Shown piece after piece: positions 42,284 to 52,673 of a stretch of DNA of 64,000 bases. Both the position numbers and the translations under genes were made by a program. Numbering within the stretch: the stretch's first letter is position 1; each line of letters begins with the position of its first letter. This DNA is from Archangium sp. Lineage in GTDB: Bacteria; Myxococcota; Myxococcia; Myxococcales; Myxococcaceae. Below the pieces are notes generated by a model, which made no database searches, had not been told where the DNA came from, and worked only from the letters and a program-made list of their open reading frames with translations. The stretch lies in assembly GCA_030695565.1 (NCBI GenBank), contig JAUYRZ010000084.1, positions 1-64,000 on the forward strand, in the 5' to 3' direction.

Positions 42284-43486
42284 TCAGAGGTCCGCGAGAC
42301 GCTTCTTCATCAGCTCTTCGAGTTGCTTCGTGAGCCGCTCCTCGTAGCCGATCTCCTTGAGCCGCGGGATGAACGGTGCAGCGCGCATCGTGAGGTGATC
42401 GAGCCGCTTCTCGACAGCGCGCGCGGCCACACCGAAACGTCGCCCGAACTCCACGAAGTCGACGCGCGTGAGGTTGTCGTCGCGGCCTTCGAACTTCAGC
42501 GCGAGCTTCAAGTCCTTGTAGGGCCTCGTGGAGAGTTGGTCGTACGCCGGGCTCAACTGCAGTGAGCCCCGCTGGCTGCTCAGGCTGATGTTCTTGCCGT
42601 GCAGATCGCCGTTGCCGATGAGGTAGCTGAAGGCGACGAGCTCGATCAACCGCGCGCACTCGACCACCGGCGAATCGCACCAACTGCCGAAGCCGCGCGC
42701 GATGTCGGAGATGCCCAGCCGGTATTTGTCCGCCGGAAAAGTGTTGAGGAGCTGACAGGCATCCTCCTGGTGCACGCCTCGCCAGCGGCGGCCTTCTCGT
42801 CGGCGATCGAAACGCTCCACCAGCAACCCCGCTGCACCGTCGCGATCGTGCACCAGCCGCGTGGGGGCTGCGTCGAGGCCGCAGGCGCGCGCCATGGTCA
42901 TGAAGAAGTGCTCGTTCTCCACCAGCAGCTCACGCTCGGGCGGGTTGAGCTTGAGGATCCACCGCTTGCCGGCGCTCGCGAAGGGGAAGGAAATGGTCGA
43001 AGGCGAGAGCTTCTCCTGCACTCCGGCCACCGCCGGCTCGAACTCTGACTCGAGGCTCTTCTTCAGTTGATCAGCGAACGAGATGCGATCGAGCTCGGCT
43101 AGCGCTTCGGGCCGAGGTTCGAGCGGCGGGACCTTCGAGCCAGGCAGCATGGGGAACAGATCACCCACGCAGTCCGCACCCGCGGCGACGAGCAGCGTGA
43201 AGTGATCATCTTCTGAGGTCTTGGCGCGCGTCACCAGCGCACGAAGTCGAAGCCCCTCGGGGATCAGGCCGGCGAAGTAGGGGTGAAGGTTGCCTTCCCG
43301 CGCGGCGATGGTTCGTTGCGCGTAGGGCAGATGAACCGCGATGCCACCGGGCAACGCCTTGTGGGCTTCGTAGAAGTCAGCCGCGTACTCGAACACCGCG
43401 CCGCCTTCAGGCGTGCGACGCAGTTCACCCACGCGCACCGTGTTGCGGAAGACGTCGAGCGTCTCCACGCTGCGCGCGTCGGTCAC
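42284..43486 (-). CDS. hipA: HipA-family Ser/Thr kinase toxin
   Basis: 400 residues from GTG, overlapping the hipB stop (GTGA). The N-subdomain has VFRNTVRVGELRRTPEGGAV and HLPYAQRT. The kinase part has AGVQEKLSPS (P-loop-like), LLVENEHFFMTMARACGLDA, LLVERFDRR, HQEDACQLL, the catalytic NGDLHGKNISL and SPAYDQL as metal-binding motif. All catalytic positions are present. HipA toxins phosphorylate glutamyl-tRNA synthetase in E. coli and other tRNA synthetases elsewhere, causing growth arrest. Target here unknown. Neutralised by the upstream HTH antitoxin. Confidence 0.93.
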   Translation of the reverse strand: MTDARSVETLDVFRNTVRVGELRRTPEGGAVFEYAADFYEAHKALPGGIAVHLPYAQRTIAAREGNLHPYFAGLIPEGLRLRALVTRAKTSEDDHFTLLVAAGADCVGDLFPMLPGSKVPPLEPRPEALAELDRISFADQLKKSLESEFEPAVAGVQEKLSPSTISFPFASAGKRWILKLNPPERELLVENEHFFMTMARACGLDAAPTRLVHDRDGAAGLLVERFDRRREGRRWRGVHQEDACQLLNTFPADKYRLGISDIARGFGSWCDSPVVECARLIELVAFSYLIGNGDLHGKNISLSSQRGSLQLSPAYDQLSTRPYKDLKLALKFEGRDDNLTRVDFVEFGRRFGVAARAVEKRLDHLTMRAAPFIPRLKEIGYEERLTKQLEELMKKRLADL

Positions 43487-43749
43487 TGCGCCTCCACGTC
43501 GATCGCCGCCGGATTTCTCGCCTCGAGCTTGAGCCGGAGCCCCAGCACCTCGAGCACCGGCATCAGCTTGTCGAGACGGATGCTGGGTTTGCCGCGCTCG
43601 AGGTCGTAGAGAAAGTCGGGCCCACACTGCGCGAGGTCGGCCAGTTGAGCCTGGGTGAGGCCGAGCAGCTTCCTCTTCTGGCGCACCCCGGCGCCGAGTT
43701 CACGCGCCCACTCTGGAGATCCCGGCGATAGGCTGGATTTCGGCGCCAT
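43483..43749 (-). CDS. hipB: HipB-like helix-turn-helix antitoxin
   Basis: 88 residues. The XRE-type HTH spans ~14-70: GAGVRQKRKLLGLTQAQLAD, LAQCGPDFLYDLERGKPSI. The Cro/CI signature and 'LDKLMPVLEVLGLRL' end are typical of HipB antitoxins. It should bind its own promoter and the HipA toxin. It overlaps hipA. Imperfect palindromic AT-richer sequence upstream (~43780-43805) is a plausible operator. Confidence 0.92.
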   Translation of the reverse strand: MAPKSSLSPGSPEWARELGAGVRQKRKLLGLTQAQLADLAQCGPDFLYDLERGKPSIRLDKLMPVLEVLGLRLKLEARNPAAIDVEAQ

Positions 43750-43871
43750 GGCGGTGATCTAGAGGCTCAGAGCGGCCAGAATCAAGGCGGTAGGCCTGAT
43801 TTTTCGTTTTAGGCCGTTCGCATTGAATCCGTCTTCTAATTCCGACCGGACGGTATGAATCGGGGGTAGCA

Positions 43872-43883
43872 ATGCGATCGCAT
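43872..43883. other. 12-bp perfect palindrome
   Basis: ATGCGATCGCAT in the 292-bp gap between hipB and the amidase gene. No partner site seen nearby. Confidence 0.35.
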
Positions 43884-43892
43884 GGATTCTGA

Positions 43893-44003
43893 CAGGCTGC
43901 GGCCCCTCGCAGCGCTGAATTGGAGCGCTACTTCAAGCTGTGGCACTCGCGGCTGGGGCTCAGTCAGGCTCGGGTGACTGAGTTGATCAAAGGCCTCAGC
44001 TAA
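43893..44003 (+). pseudogene. Short coding remnant
   Basis: Thirty-six codons after a stop, ending LERYFKLWHSRLGLSQARV then TELIKGLS and TAA. The text looks protein-like (helical, HTH-like), but there is no start or ribosome site. Possibly the tail of a decayed gene. The rest of the gap holds nothing I can assign. Confidence 0.25.
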
Positions 44004-44037
44004 CCTCGCCCTGCGAAGCGGGGTTCGCAGGGCGAGG
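44004..44037. terminator. Strong hairpin, intergenic repeat copy 9
   Basis: Perfect 14-bp stem CCTCGCCCTGCGAA/TTCGCAGGGCGAGG with a GCGGGG loop, at the 3' end of the amidase gene. Variant member of the palindromic repeat family. Confidence 0.7.
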
Positions 44038-44041
44038 GAGA

Positions 44042-45567
44042 TCAGTGGGCGAAGTAGCGCGGCGGTTTGCGCGCGTGTGTTGCTTCTTCGTAGGCGTGGC
44101 CCAGGGCAAGCACGCGGCCGTCACTCCACGCAGCGCCCACGAAGCTCAGGCCGACCGGCAGCTCGCCCACGAAGCCCATCGGCACGGTCAAGTGTGGACA
44201 CCCTGCCACCGCCGCCGGCGTCGAGAACGACATGGTGAAGTGATCACCCAGCGCGAAGTCGGTGTGCCACGCCGGTGCATCGGTCGGCGCGACCAGCGCT
44301 TCGAGCTTGTTCTTCTCGAGCACCGCGTGCAGTGAAGTCCTCGCCTGCGCGCACACCGCCAACGCCTTCTTGTACGCCGGGCTCGAGAGCGGACCCTTCT
44401 TCGCCGCCGCCAGGAAGTGCTGCTGACCGAAGAACGCCAGCTCGCTGCCCGCGTGCGCCTCGTTGAACGCGATGAGGTCGGTCAGCTGCTTCATCGGCCC
44501 ACCCCGCGCCGCAAGGTACGCCTCGAGATCCGCCTTCATTTCGAAGAGCAACACCTCGAGCTCCGCCTCCTCGTAGGCCGACGGTGACAGCTCCACGTCG
44601 ACCAGCACCGCACCGGCTGCGGTGAGCGCCGCGAGCGCTTCTTTCGCCACCACCGCGACGTTCCAGCTCGCGTCGACCATGCGCCGCACCACCCCGAGCC
44701 GCACACCTTGGAGCGACGCACCGTTCAGCCCGGCAGCGAACCCGCGGGCCGATTTCGGAATCTTCGAAGTGGCCGCATCCCGAACATCCACACCCGAAAT
44801 CGCATCGAGCATCACCGCGGCGTCGAACACCGAACGCGTCATCGGCCCCGCGGTGTCCTGGCTGTGCGCCAGCGGCAAGATGCCCGCGCGCGACACGAGG
44901 CCCAACGTCGGCTTGAAGCCCACCACCCCGCAGACCGAAGCCGGCGAGACGATCGATCCATCCGTCTCGGTGCCGATGGCCGCCGCGCACAAACTCGCTG
45001 CCACCGCCGCCGCCGAACCCGAAGACGAGCCCGAGGTGTTGCGGTTCAGCACGTAGGGATTCTTGGTCAGCCCACCGCGTGCACTCCAACCCGACGTCGA
45101 GGCGTGGCCCCGCAGGTTCGCCCACTCCGACAGGTTGGTCTTGCCCAACAACACCGCGCCCGCGTCTCGGAGCTTCTGCACCACGAACGCATCACGAACC
45201 GGCGTGGGCGCGTCGAGCAACGCCAACGAGCCCGCCGTGGTCTTCATCGTGTCGGCCGAATCGAGGTTGTCCTTCACCAGCACCGGCAGCCCATGCAGCG
45301 GGCCGCGCGGGCCTTTGCGGGCACGCTCTTCATCGAGCGCATCGGCGATGCGCAGTGCCTCGGAGTTGAGCTCGAGCACGCTGCGCAGCCCCGGGCCCTT
45401 CACGTCGACCGCGTCGATGCGCGCCAGAAATCGCTCCACCAACACCCGGCTGCTCGGCGCTTCGGCCAGCTGACGCAGCGACTTCTCTTCGATCTCGAAC
45501 GGGCCTGAAGGCAGCGCCGCGAAGGCCGCGCTCGCAGCGCCCCCCAGCAGCAGCGTGCGCCGGTGAA

Positions 45568-45571
<4 letters not shown>
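44042..45571 (-). CDS. Amidase-signature enzyme with Tat-like signal
   Basis: 509 residues from a TTG overlapping the kinase stop (TTGA). The N-terminus HRRTLLLGGAASAAFAA has a twin-arginine-like signal, so export is likely. The amidase triad is visible: Lys100 in VLVKDNLD, cis-Ser in NTSGSSSGSAAAVAA, Ser206 in GTETDGSIVSP. Full family length. It resembles secreted peptide-amidase/GatA-like hydrolases. The rest of GatCAB is absent, so a tRNA role is unlikely. Substrate unknown. Confidence 0.92.
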
Positions 45572-47481
<1,910 letters not shown>

Positions 47482-47535
47482 CGGGTAGACCCGGGGACGG
47501 AGTGTACCCCTTTGGGGAGGAACGTCGCTCTTTGT

Positions 47536-48201
47536 TCAAGCTGGAAAATTCTGGTGCAACCGCTCGAAGCCCTCCAGCAGCAGCTCCAGCCCGAACTCCA
47601 GGTGCTGAATGCCGTCGTGCCGCCCGGCGATCACCTCTTGCGACATGCCGTTGAGCCCGGGGAACTGCTCCGGCGGAATCAGGTGAATGAACTGCTTGGC
47701 CGCTGAAGCGTATTCGCCGGGCACCAGGGGGAAGTTCCGCTTCTGCAGGGTGAAGCCGTAGATGAACGCGTCGAGGGTGTTCCACACGTGGTCGGCCTGG
47801 GGGAACGAGAAGCCCTCGGCGTGCAGGCAGGCGATGGTCGCGTCGACGTAGCGCAGCATGTTCGGCCCGATGTTCAGGCGCGAGACGAACAGCATGGTGG
47901 CCCAGGGGTGTTTCGTGAGCACCCGATGCGCCGAGTGCGCGCGGCGGCGCAGCTCTTCTTTCCAGTTGCCGCCCACCACCGGCACGTCGATCTCCCCTGC
48001 CACCATCTCCACCAGGCCCGAGAGCAGCTCTTCTTTGCTGGCCACGTGGTTGTAGAGCGACATCGCCTCGACCTTGAGCACCTGGGCGAGGTTGCGCATC
48101 GAGAGCGCCTCCAACCCCTTCTCATCGGCCAGCTGCAGCGCTGCCGACAGCACCTTCTCCGGCGTGAGGGGCTGCCTGACCTTCTTCCTCGTCTTCTTCA
48201 T
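47536..48201 (-). CDS. TetR-family transcriptional regulator
   Basis: 221 residues from MKKTRKKVRQPLTPEKVL. The HTH is ~10-58: AALQLADEKGLEALSMRNLA, then KVEAMSLYNHVASKEELL, which is the TetR/TetR_C_1-type pattern. The C-terminal ligand domain is helical (NTLDAFIYGFTLQKRNFPL). It is divergent from a zinc-independent alcohol-dehydrogenase-like gene with an operator in the shared promoter, so it probably represses that gene and itself. Ligand unknown. Confidence 0.93.
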   Translation of the reverse strand: MKKTRKKVRQPLTPEKVLSAALQLADEKGLEALSMRNLAQVLKVEAMSLYNHVASKEELLSGLVEMVAGEIDVPVVGGNWKEELRRRAHSAHRVLTKHPWATMLFVSRLNIGPNMLRYVDATIACLHAEGFSFPQADHVWNTLDAFIYGFTLQKRNFPLVPGEYASAAKQFIHLIPPEQFPGLNGMSQEVIAGRHDGIQHLEFGLELLLEGFERLHQNFPA

Positions 48202-48206
48202 CTCGA

Positions 48207-48264
48207 CATACAGCGTAAGCCCGGCTTGACAAACACGCAATCGACTACTACCTTACGGCGTAAG
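48207..48264 (+). promoter_or_regulatory. Promoter with two TetR-type operators
   Basis: Plus-strand TTGACA (48226-48231), 17-nt spacer, TACCTT (48249-48254). The palindrome CTTACGGCGTAAG (48252-48264) overlaps the -10. A second site, CTTACGCTGTATG on the minus strand (48219-48207), abuts the tetR start. AGGAG at 48273-48277 is the ribosome site of the oxidoreductase. Confidence 0.8.
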
Positions 48265-48283
48265 CCAATCACAGGAGCCGTCC

Positions 48284-49312
48284 ATGAACGCAATGATGAG
48301 CGCAGTGGCAACCCCCTCGAAGGTCGTCAGCCAGGTCATGCAGGCCGCGGTGTTCCGCGCGTACGGAGAGCCTGAAGTGCTGGTGGTGGAAGAGCGCGCT
48401 CGGCCGGTTCCGGCGGCGGGTGAAGTCTTGGTGCGGGTGCACGCGGCGCTGGCCAGCATCGGCGATCACCACGTCATCACCGGAAAGCCGTATGCCATTC
48501 GACTTACGCCGTATGGCGGGCTCCCGGGGCCGAAGAACGTGGTGCCGGGCCAGTGCTTTTCGGGCGTGGTGGAGGCACTGGGCGCCAAGGTGAACACGGT
48601 GAAGGTGGGTGAGGCGGTGTTCGGCCAGAAAAGCCACGGGGCCTTCGCGGAGTACGTGGTGATTCGTGCGGAGCTGGTGGTCGAGAAGCCGAAGAACGCC
48701 TCGTTCGAAGAGGCGGCGGCGTTGCCCTGGGGCGCGACGGCGTTGGATGGCTTTCGGGTGGCGGGGCTCAAGCCCGGTCAGCGCGTGTTGGTCAACGGCG
48801 CGTCGGGAGCCGTGGGCACCTGGGCCGTGCAGGTCGCCAAAGCGAAGGGCGCGCACGTCACGGCGGTGTGCAGCGCTCGCAACCAGGCGCTGGTGCGCTC
48901 CTTGGGCGCGGATGAGGTGCTCGACTACGCGGTCGAGGACTTCGTGAAAGGCGGCGCGCGCTTCGACGTGGTGTTCGACCTCGTCGGTAATCGCACGAAC
49001 GCGGAGTGCAAGAGTGTGTTGCTGCCCAAGGGCACCTGGATTCCCTGCTTCGGTGGCGGGAATGACTGGGTGGGCCCGATGGGGCGGATCATCGGGGCGT
49101 TCATCTCGTTCATGTTCAGCGGGAAGAAGGTCGGGCAGTTCGTCACCAGTCCCAATCGGGAGAACTTCGTGCAGCTGAAGGAACTGGTGGAAGCGGGCAA
49201 GGCGAAGCCGGTGATTGAGCGGGTGTATTCGCTCGGTGAAGTGGTGCAGGCGCTCACTCACGTGGGTGAAGGGCACGTGCGCGGTCAGCAGGTGGTGCGG
49301 ATCGCAGGGTAA
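48284..49312 (+). CDS. Medium-chain dehydrogenase/reductase (quinone-oxidoreductase type)
   Basis: 342 residues, MNAMMSAVATPSKVVSQVMQ. The GroES-like part contains VLVRVHAALASIGDHHVITG and PGQCFSGVVEALGAKV. The NADP-binding Rossmann part has VLVNGASGAVGTWAVQVAKA and LGADEVLDY. It lacks the zinc-ligand cysteines and so belongs to the zinc-independent QOR-like MDR group, acting on quinones or enones. Controlled by the divergent TetR protein. A third operator copy lies inside the gene. Confidence 0.9.
   Translation: MNAMMSAVATPSKVVSQVMQAAVFRAYGEPEVLVVEERARPVPAAGEVLVRVHAALASIGDHHVITGKPYAIRLTPYGGLPGPKNVVPGQCFSGVVEALGAKVNTVKVGEAVFGQKSHGAFAEYVVIRAELVVEKPKNASFEEAAALPWGATALDGFRVAGLKPGQRVLVNGASGAVGTWAVQVAKAKGAHVTAVCSARNQALVRSLGADEVLDYAVEDFVKGGARFDVVFDLVGNRTNAECKSVLLPKGTWIPCFGGGNDWVGPMGRIIGAFISFMFSGKKVGQFVTSPNRENFVQLKELVEAGKAKPVIERVYSLGEVVQALTHVGEGHVRGQQVVRIAG
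48503..48515 (+). promoter_or_regulatory. Intragenic operator-like site
   Basis: CTTACGCCGTATG, 11-12 of 13 bases matching the two promoter operators, 220 bp inside the oxidoreductase gene. Possible auxiliary operator for looping. Confidence 0.5.
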
Positions 49313-49349
49313 GCCCTCTCCCCGACCCTCTCCCCCTCGGGGAGAGGGA
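49313..49349. repeat. Intergenic palindromic repeat, copy 10
   Basis: GCCCTCTCCCCGACCCTCTC...GGGGAGAGGGAG, two bases after the oxidoreductase stop. Confidence 0.75.
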
Positions 49350-49385
49350 GAGTTTGGGTTGATTGAATTGGAGTAGAGGAAGCGG

Positions 49386-51701
49386 GTGAGTAGCGCTCGT
49401 CAGGTCGCAGGCTTCCTCCTGGCGGTGGAATGGAGAGACGCCCCTCGCGGCCTCGAGCTCACCTTGTGGGCGGCCTCTGCTTCCGACGGTCCCCTTCGCG
49501 CCACCATCACCGGCCAGGAAGCGGTGATGTTCGTGCCCCGCTACGCCGAGACGAAGTCGGGCCGCCGGGTGCCGCGTGCGCTCAAGTCACGCGAAGGCGC
49601 CGACGTCGACGCGGTGTACTTCACCTCGCAACGTGCCCTCGTGCAGGAGCGTGAGCGCATTCAAGCCGCCGGCGGCCTCACCCTCGAGTCCGACCTCAAG
49701 GCGACCAACCGCTTCCTGATGGAGCGCTTCATCAACGGCGGCCTCACCCTCACCGGCAAGGCGGCGCCGGAGAACGGCGTGCTCCACTTCCACAACCCGC
49801 AGGTGCACGCGGCCGATGTGACGCCGAAGCTGCGCACGCTCTCGCTCGACATCGAGACCGATGGTTGGGAAGGGCCCGTGCTCTCGATTGCGCTGGCCGG
49901 CTGCGGGCTCGAGCACGTGTTCATGGTGCGCGACGGAGCGGACACGCAGGGCCTCACCTTCCACCCGGATGAACGCGCGGCCTTCGAGGCGGCGTTCGAG
50001 GCCATTCGCACGACCGACCCCGACGCGATCCTCGGGTGGAACGTGGTCGACTTCGACTTACGCGTGCTCGATGCGCGCTGCCTGGCGCTGGGCATTCCGT
50101 TCGCCATCGGCCGCGCGGGTGAGAAGGCGCGCGTGCTGCTGGGAGAAACGGCGCAGAGCGTCTCCATCGCGCGGGTGCCCGGCCGGGTGGTGCTCGACGG
50201 CGTGGCGACGTTGCGAAACGCGTCGTGGGCCTTCGAGCGCTACACCCTGGAGCACGTCGCCCGGCAGTTGCTGGGCCGCGGCAAGAAACGCGACGAAGGG
50301 CTCGATGCGCTCGCCGAGATTCGCCGCATGTACCGCGATGATCCGGCTGCGCTCGCTGCGTACAACCTCGAAGACGCACGCCTGGCGCTGGAGATCTTCG
50401 AGAGGGCCGAGTTGGTGGAGTTCACCATCGCGCGCGCGAAGCTCACCGGCCTTCCGCTCGATCGCCAGGGCGGTTCGGTGGCCGCCTTCGATTATCTCTA
50501 CCTGCCGAGGCTCCATCGCCGCGGCTACGTCGCGCCCGACGTGGGGAGCAACTCGCCCGTCGCTTCACCCGGCGGACACGTGCTCGACAGCGTGCCCGGG
50601 CTCTACACCCACGTTGCGTCGTTCGATTATCGCTCGCTGTATCCGAGCATCATCCGCACGTTTCAGATCGACCCGCTGGGGTTGTGGTTCCCAGGCCAGG
50701 CGCCGGTGCAGGGACCGCCCGAGGTCGGCGCTCAGTTCATGCGGGTGGGCGCGATTCTCCCCGAGCTCATTTCGCACCTGCACGAGGAACGCACCAAGGC
50801 GCGTGACGCGGGCAATGAGACGCTCTCGCGGGCCATCAAGATCTTGATGAACTCGTTCTACGGCGTGCTGGGGACGCCGGGGTGCCGCTTCTTCGACCCC
50901 CGCCTCGCGTCTTCCATCACCTTGCGCGGTCGGGAGATCATCGAACGTTCACAGGCCTTCCTCGAGGCGCGCGGGCAGCAGGTCATCTACGGCGACACCG
51001 ACTCGTTGTTCGTGAAGCTCGACCCGAAGCTCGATGAAGCGGGGGCGCAGGCGGAAGGTCAGCGGCTGACCGAGAGTCTCAACACCTTCTGGCGCGAGCG
51101 CGTGCAGGAGGAACACGGCCTGACCAGCTTCCTCGAGCTGCGTTTCGATGCGCTGTTCTTGAAGTTCTTGATGCCCACCATGCGGGGCTCGGAGAAGGGC
51201 TCGAAGAAACGCTACGCGGGCACCACGCGCGCGAAAGATGGCTCGACCCAGCTGATCATTCGGGGGCTCGAGGCGATTCGCACGGACTGGACTCCACTCG
51301 CCCGTGAGGCGCAGCGGGAGTTGCTCGAGAAGGTCTTCGCGGGACTTCCGTGGGAGGCGTGGTTGCTCTCGCTGCGCGAACGGCTCATGCGCGGTGAGCT
51401 CGATCAGCAGTTGATCTACCGGAAGCGGCTGCGGCGGGGCGTGAACGACTACGCCTCGGTACCGCCTCATGTGAAGGCCGCGCGGTTGATGGAGTCGGAC
51501 GCGGCCGACGACGCGCCGGCCAGTGACGTGGAATATGTGATCAGCACGCGCGGGCCAGAGCCGATGTCGATGCGGAGCGCGCCGATTGACTATTCGCACT
51601 ACCTCGAGAAGCAGCTCGCGCCCGCGGTGGACGTGGTGCTCGGGCTCCTTGGCACTTCGTTCGAGCGCGTCGCGGGGACGCAGCTCTCCCTCTTCGACTG
51701 A
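49386..51701 (+). CDS. polB: DNA polymerase II (family B)
   Basis: 771 residues from GTG with AGAGGAAG upstream. The proofreading exonuclease motif SLDIETDG has Asp155 and Glu157. Polymerase motif A is FDYRSLYPSII (~413-423). Motif B region is KILMNSFYGVLG. Motif C YGDTDS is at ~535-540. The C-terminus QLSLFD is a textbook beta-clamp-binding motif. All catalytic acids are present. Bacterial Pol II works in replication restart and translesion synthesis. A LexA box is not obvious upstream. Normal length for the family. Confidence 0.95.
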   Translation: MSSARQVAGFLLAVEWRDAPRGLELTLWAASASDGPLRATITGQEAVMFVPRYAETKSGRRVPRALKSREGADVDAVYFTSQRALVQERERIQAAGGLTLESDLKATNRFLMERFINGGLTLTGKAAPENGVLHFHNPQVHAADVTPKLRTLSLDIETDGWEGPVLSIALAGCGLEHVFMVRDGADTQGLTFHPDERAAFEAAFEAIRTTDPDAILGWNVVDFDLRVLDARCLALGIPFAIGRAGEKARVLLGETAQSVSIARVPGRVVLDGVATLRNASWAFERYTLEHVARQLLGRGKKRDEGLDALAEIRRMYRDDPAALAAYNLEDARLALEIFERAELVEFTIARAKLTGLPLDRQGGSVAAFDYLYLPRLHRRGYVAPDVGSNSPVASPGGHVLDSVPGLYTHVASFDYRSLYPSIIRTFQIDPLGLWFPGQAPVQGPPEVGAQFMRVGAILPELISHLHEERTKARDAGNETLSRAIKILMNSFYGVLGTPGCRFFDPRLASSITLRGREIIERSQAFLEARGQQVIYGDTDSLFVKLDPKLDEAGAQAEGQRLTESLNTFWRERVQEEHGLTSFLELRFDALFLKFLMPTMRGSEKGSKKRYAGTTRAKDGSTQLIIRGLEAIRTDWTPLAREAQRELLEKVFAGLPWEAWLLSLRERLMRGELDQQLIYRKRLRRGVNDYASVPPHVKAARLMESDAADDAPASDVEYVISTRGPEPMSMRSAPIDYSHYLEKQLAPAVDVVLGLLGTSFERVAGTQLSLFD

Positions 51702-51705
51702 GAGG

Positions 51706-51742
51706 TCTCCCTCTCCCTTCGGGAGAGGGTCGGGGTGAGGGG
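51706..51742. repeat. Intergenic palindromic repeat, copy 11
   Basis: TCTCCCTCTCCCTTCGGGAG, then AGGGTCGGGGTGAGGGGC, just after polB. A compact hairpin with TTC(G) loop. Confidence 0.75.
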
Positions 51743-51752
51743 CCCACGTGCT

Positions 51753-52595
51753 ATGGCACCGCACGTGCGCGCCTTGATCTCGACCCTCGCCGTGCTGCTC
51801 ACCCTCACCAACTGCGCGAAGAAGGCCGCCCCGCGCGCGTGCTTCGACGTCACCACGAGGACCACGAGTCAGACCACGCGCGAAGTCTTCACCCGCCGCG
51901 GCTGTCAGGGCGGCGGCGTGACCTGGGCTGGGATTCTGAGAGTGCTGGTGAACCGAGAAGGCTCACCTCAGCCCGCGATGGAGTCCGGATGGACCGGCGA
52001 TGTGAAGGCCATGAACGGCGGCCTGCTGTCCATCGACGAAGAAGGCGACGGCGCACGCTTCTGCACCACCCTTCCCGCGCTGCTCGACCGCGTGCGAGGA
52101 GAGGTCGATCGACTCAACGCCGACCCCAAAGCGCTCGAGAAGGCGATGGGCGAGACGACCGCGCTCGAGCTCGAATGCGAAGGGGCCGACGATGAAGCGC
52201 TCGCCCAGCTCAATCAGCCGAACCCAGTGCCGACGCCAGGCGACGAGGAGCTCGCGTATCGCGCCCTCCAACAGCAGCGTTTCGAGGCAGCGCTGCGCGG
52301 TCAACCCGCATGGTGCTGGCCAACCCCGTCACGCGAGGGCTCGTCAGGCATGCTGCGCTTCGAGCCCGACGGTGGCCTGACGCACCGCGAGTTCGATGGG
52401 GGCGCCTCGAACGGACGCTGGCGTCTCGCGACGGACGGCAGGGTCGAGGCGATGCTGCCCCGCTCACTTCATCACTTCGACGTCGAAGCCTCGGGCGCTC
52501 TCAGCACGCACTTCATCCCCGCCATGGGAGCGGATGGCACCGTGAAGGTCATCGTCGAAGAGCTCGTGCCGGGCGACCGCTGCCTCCGCAAATAA
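51753..52595 (+). CDS. Hypothetical lipoprotein
   Basis: 280 residues from MAPHVRALISTLAVLL. Lipobox-like LTLTNC, with Asn at -1, which is atypical but tolerated. A central AxxALEKAMGETTALELECE helix region follows, then a C-terminal beta-rich half (MLRFEPDGGLTHREFDGG). Several cysteines (at least six) suggest disulfides. No known family. Transcribed after polB with a palindromic repeat between them. Confidence 0.7.
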   Translation: MAPHVRALISTLAVLLTLTNCAKKAAPRACFDVTTRTTSQTTREVFTRRGCQGGGVTWAGILRVLVNREGSPQPAMESGWTGDVKAMNGGLLSIDEEGDGARFCTTLPALLDRVRGEVDRLNADPKALEKAMGETTALELECEGADDEALAQLNQPNPVPTPGDEELAYRALQQQRFEAALRGQPAWCWPTPSREGSSGMLRFEPDGGLTHREFDGGASNGRWRLATDGRVEAMLPRSLHHFDVEASGALSTHFIPAMGADGTVKVIVEELVPGDRCLRK

Positions 52596-52638
52596 CCTCG
52601 CTGCGAAGCGGGGAGAGGTCGGCCCGCAGGACCGGGCC
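52595..52638. repeat. Intergenic palindromic repeat, right-arm type, copy 12
   Basis: CCTCGCTGCGAAGCGGGGAG then AGGTCGGCCCGCAGGACCGG, matching the right arm of the long form at 59707-59732. Confidence 0.65.
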
Positions 52639-52673
52639 AATCGAGCAACGCAGTGGGCCCTTAGACCCTGACT

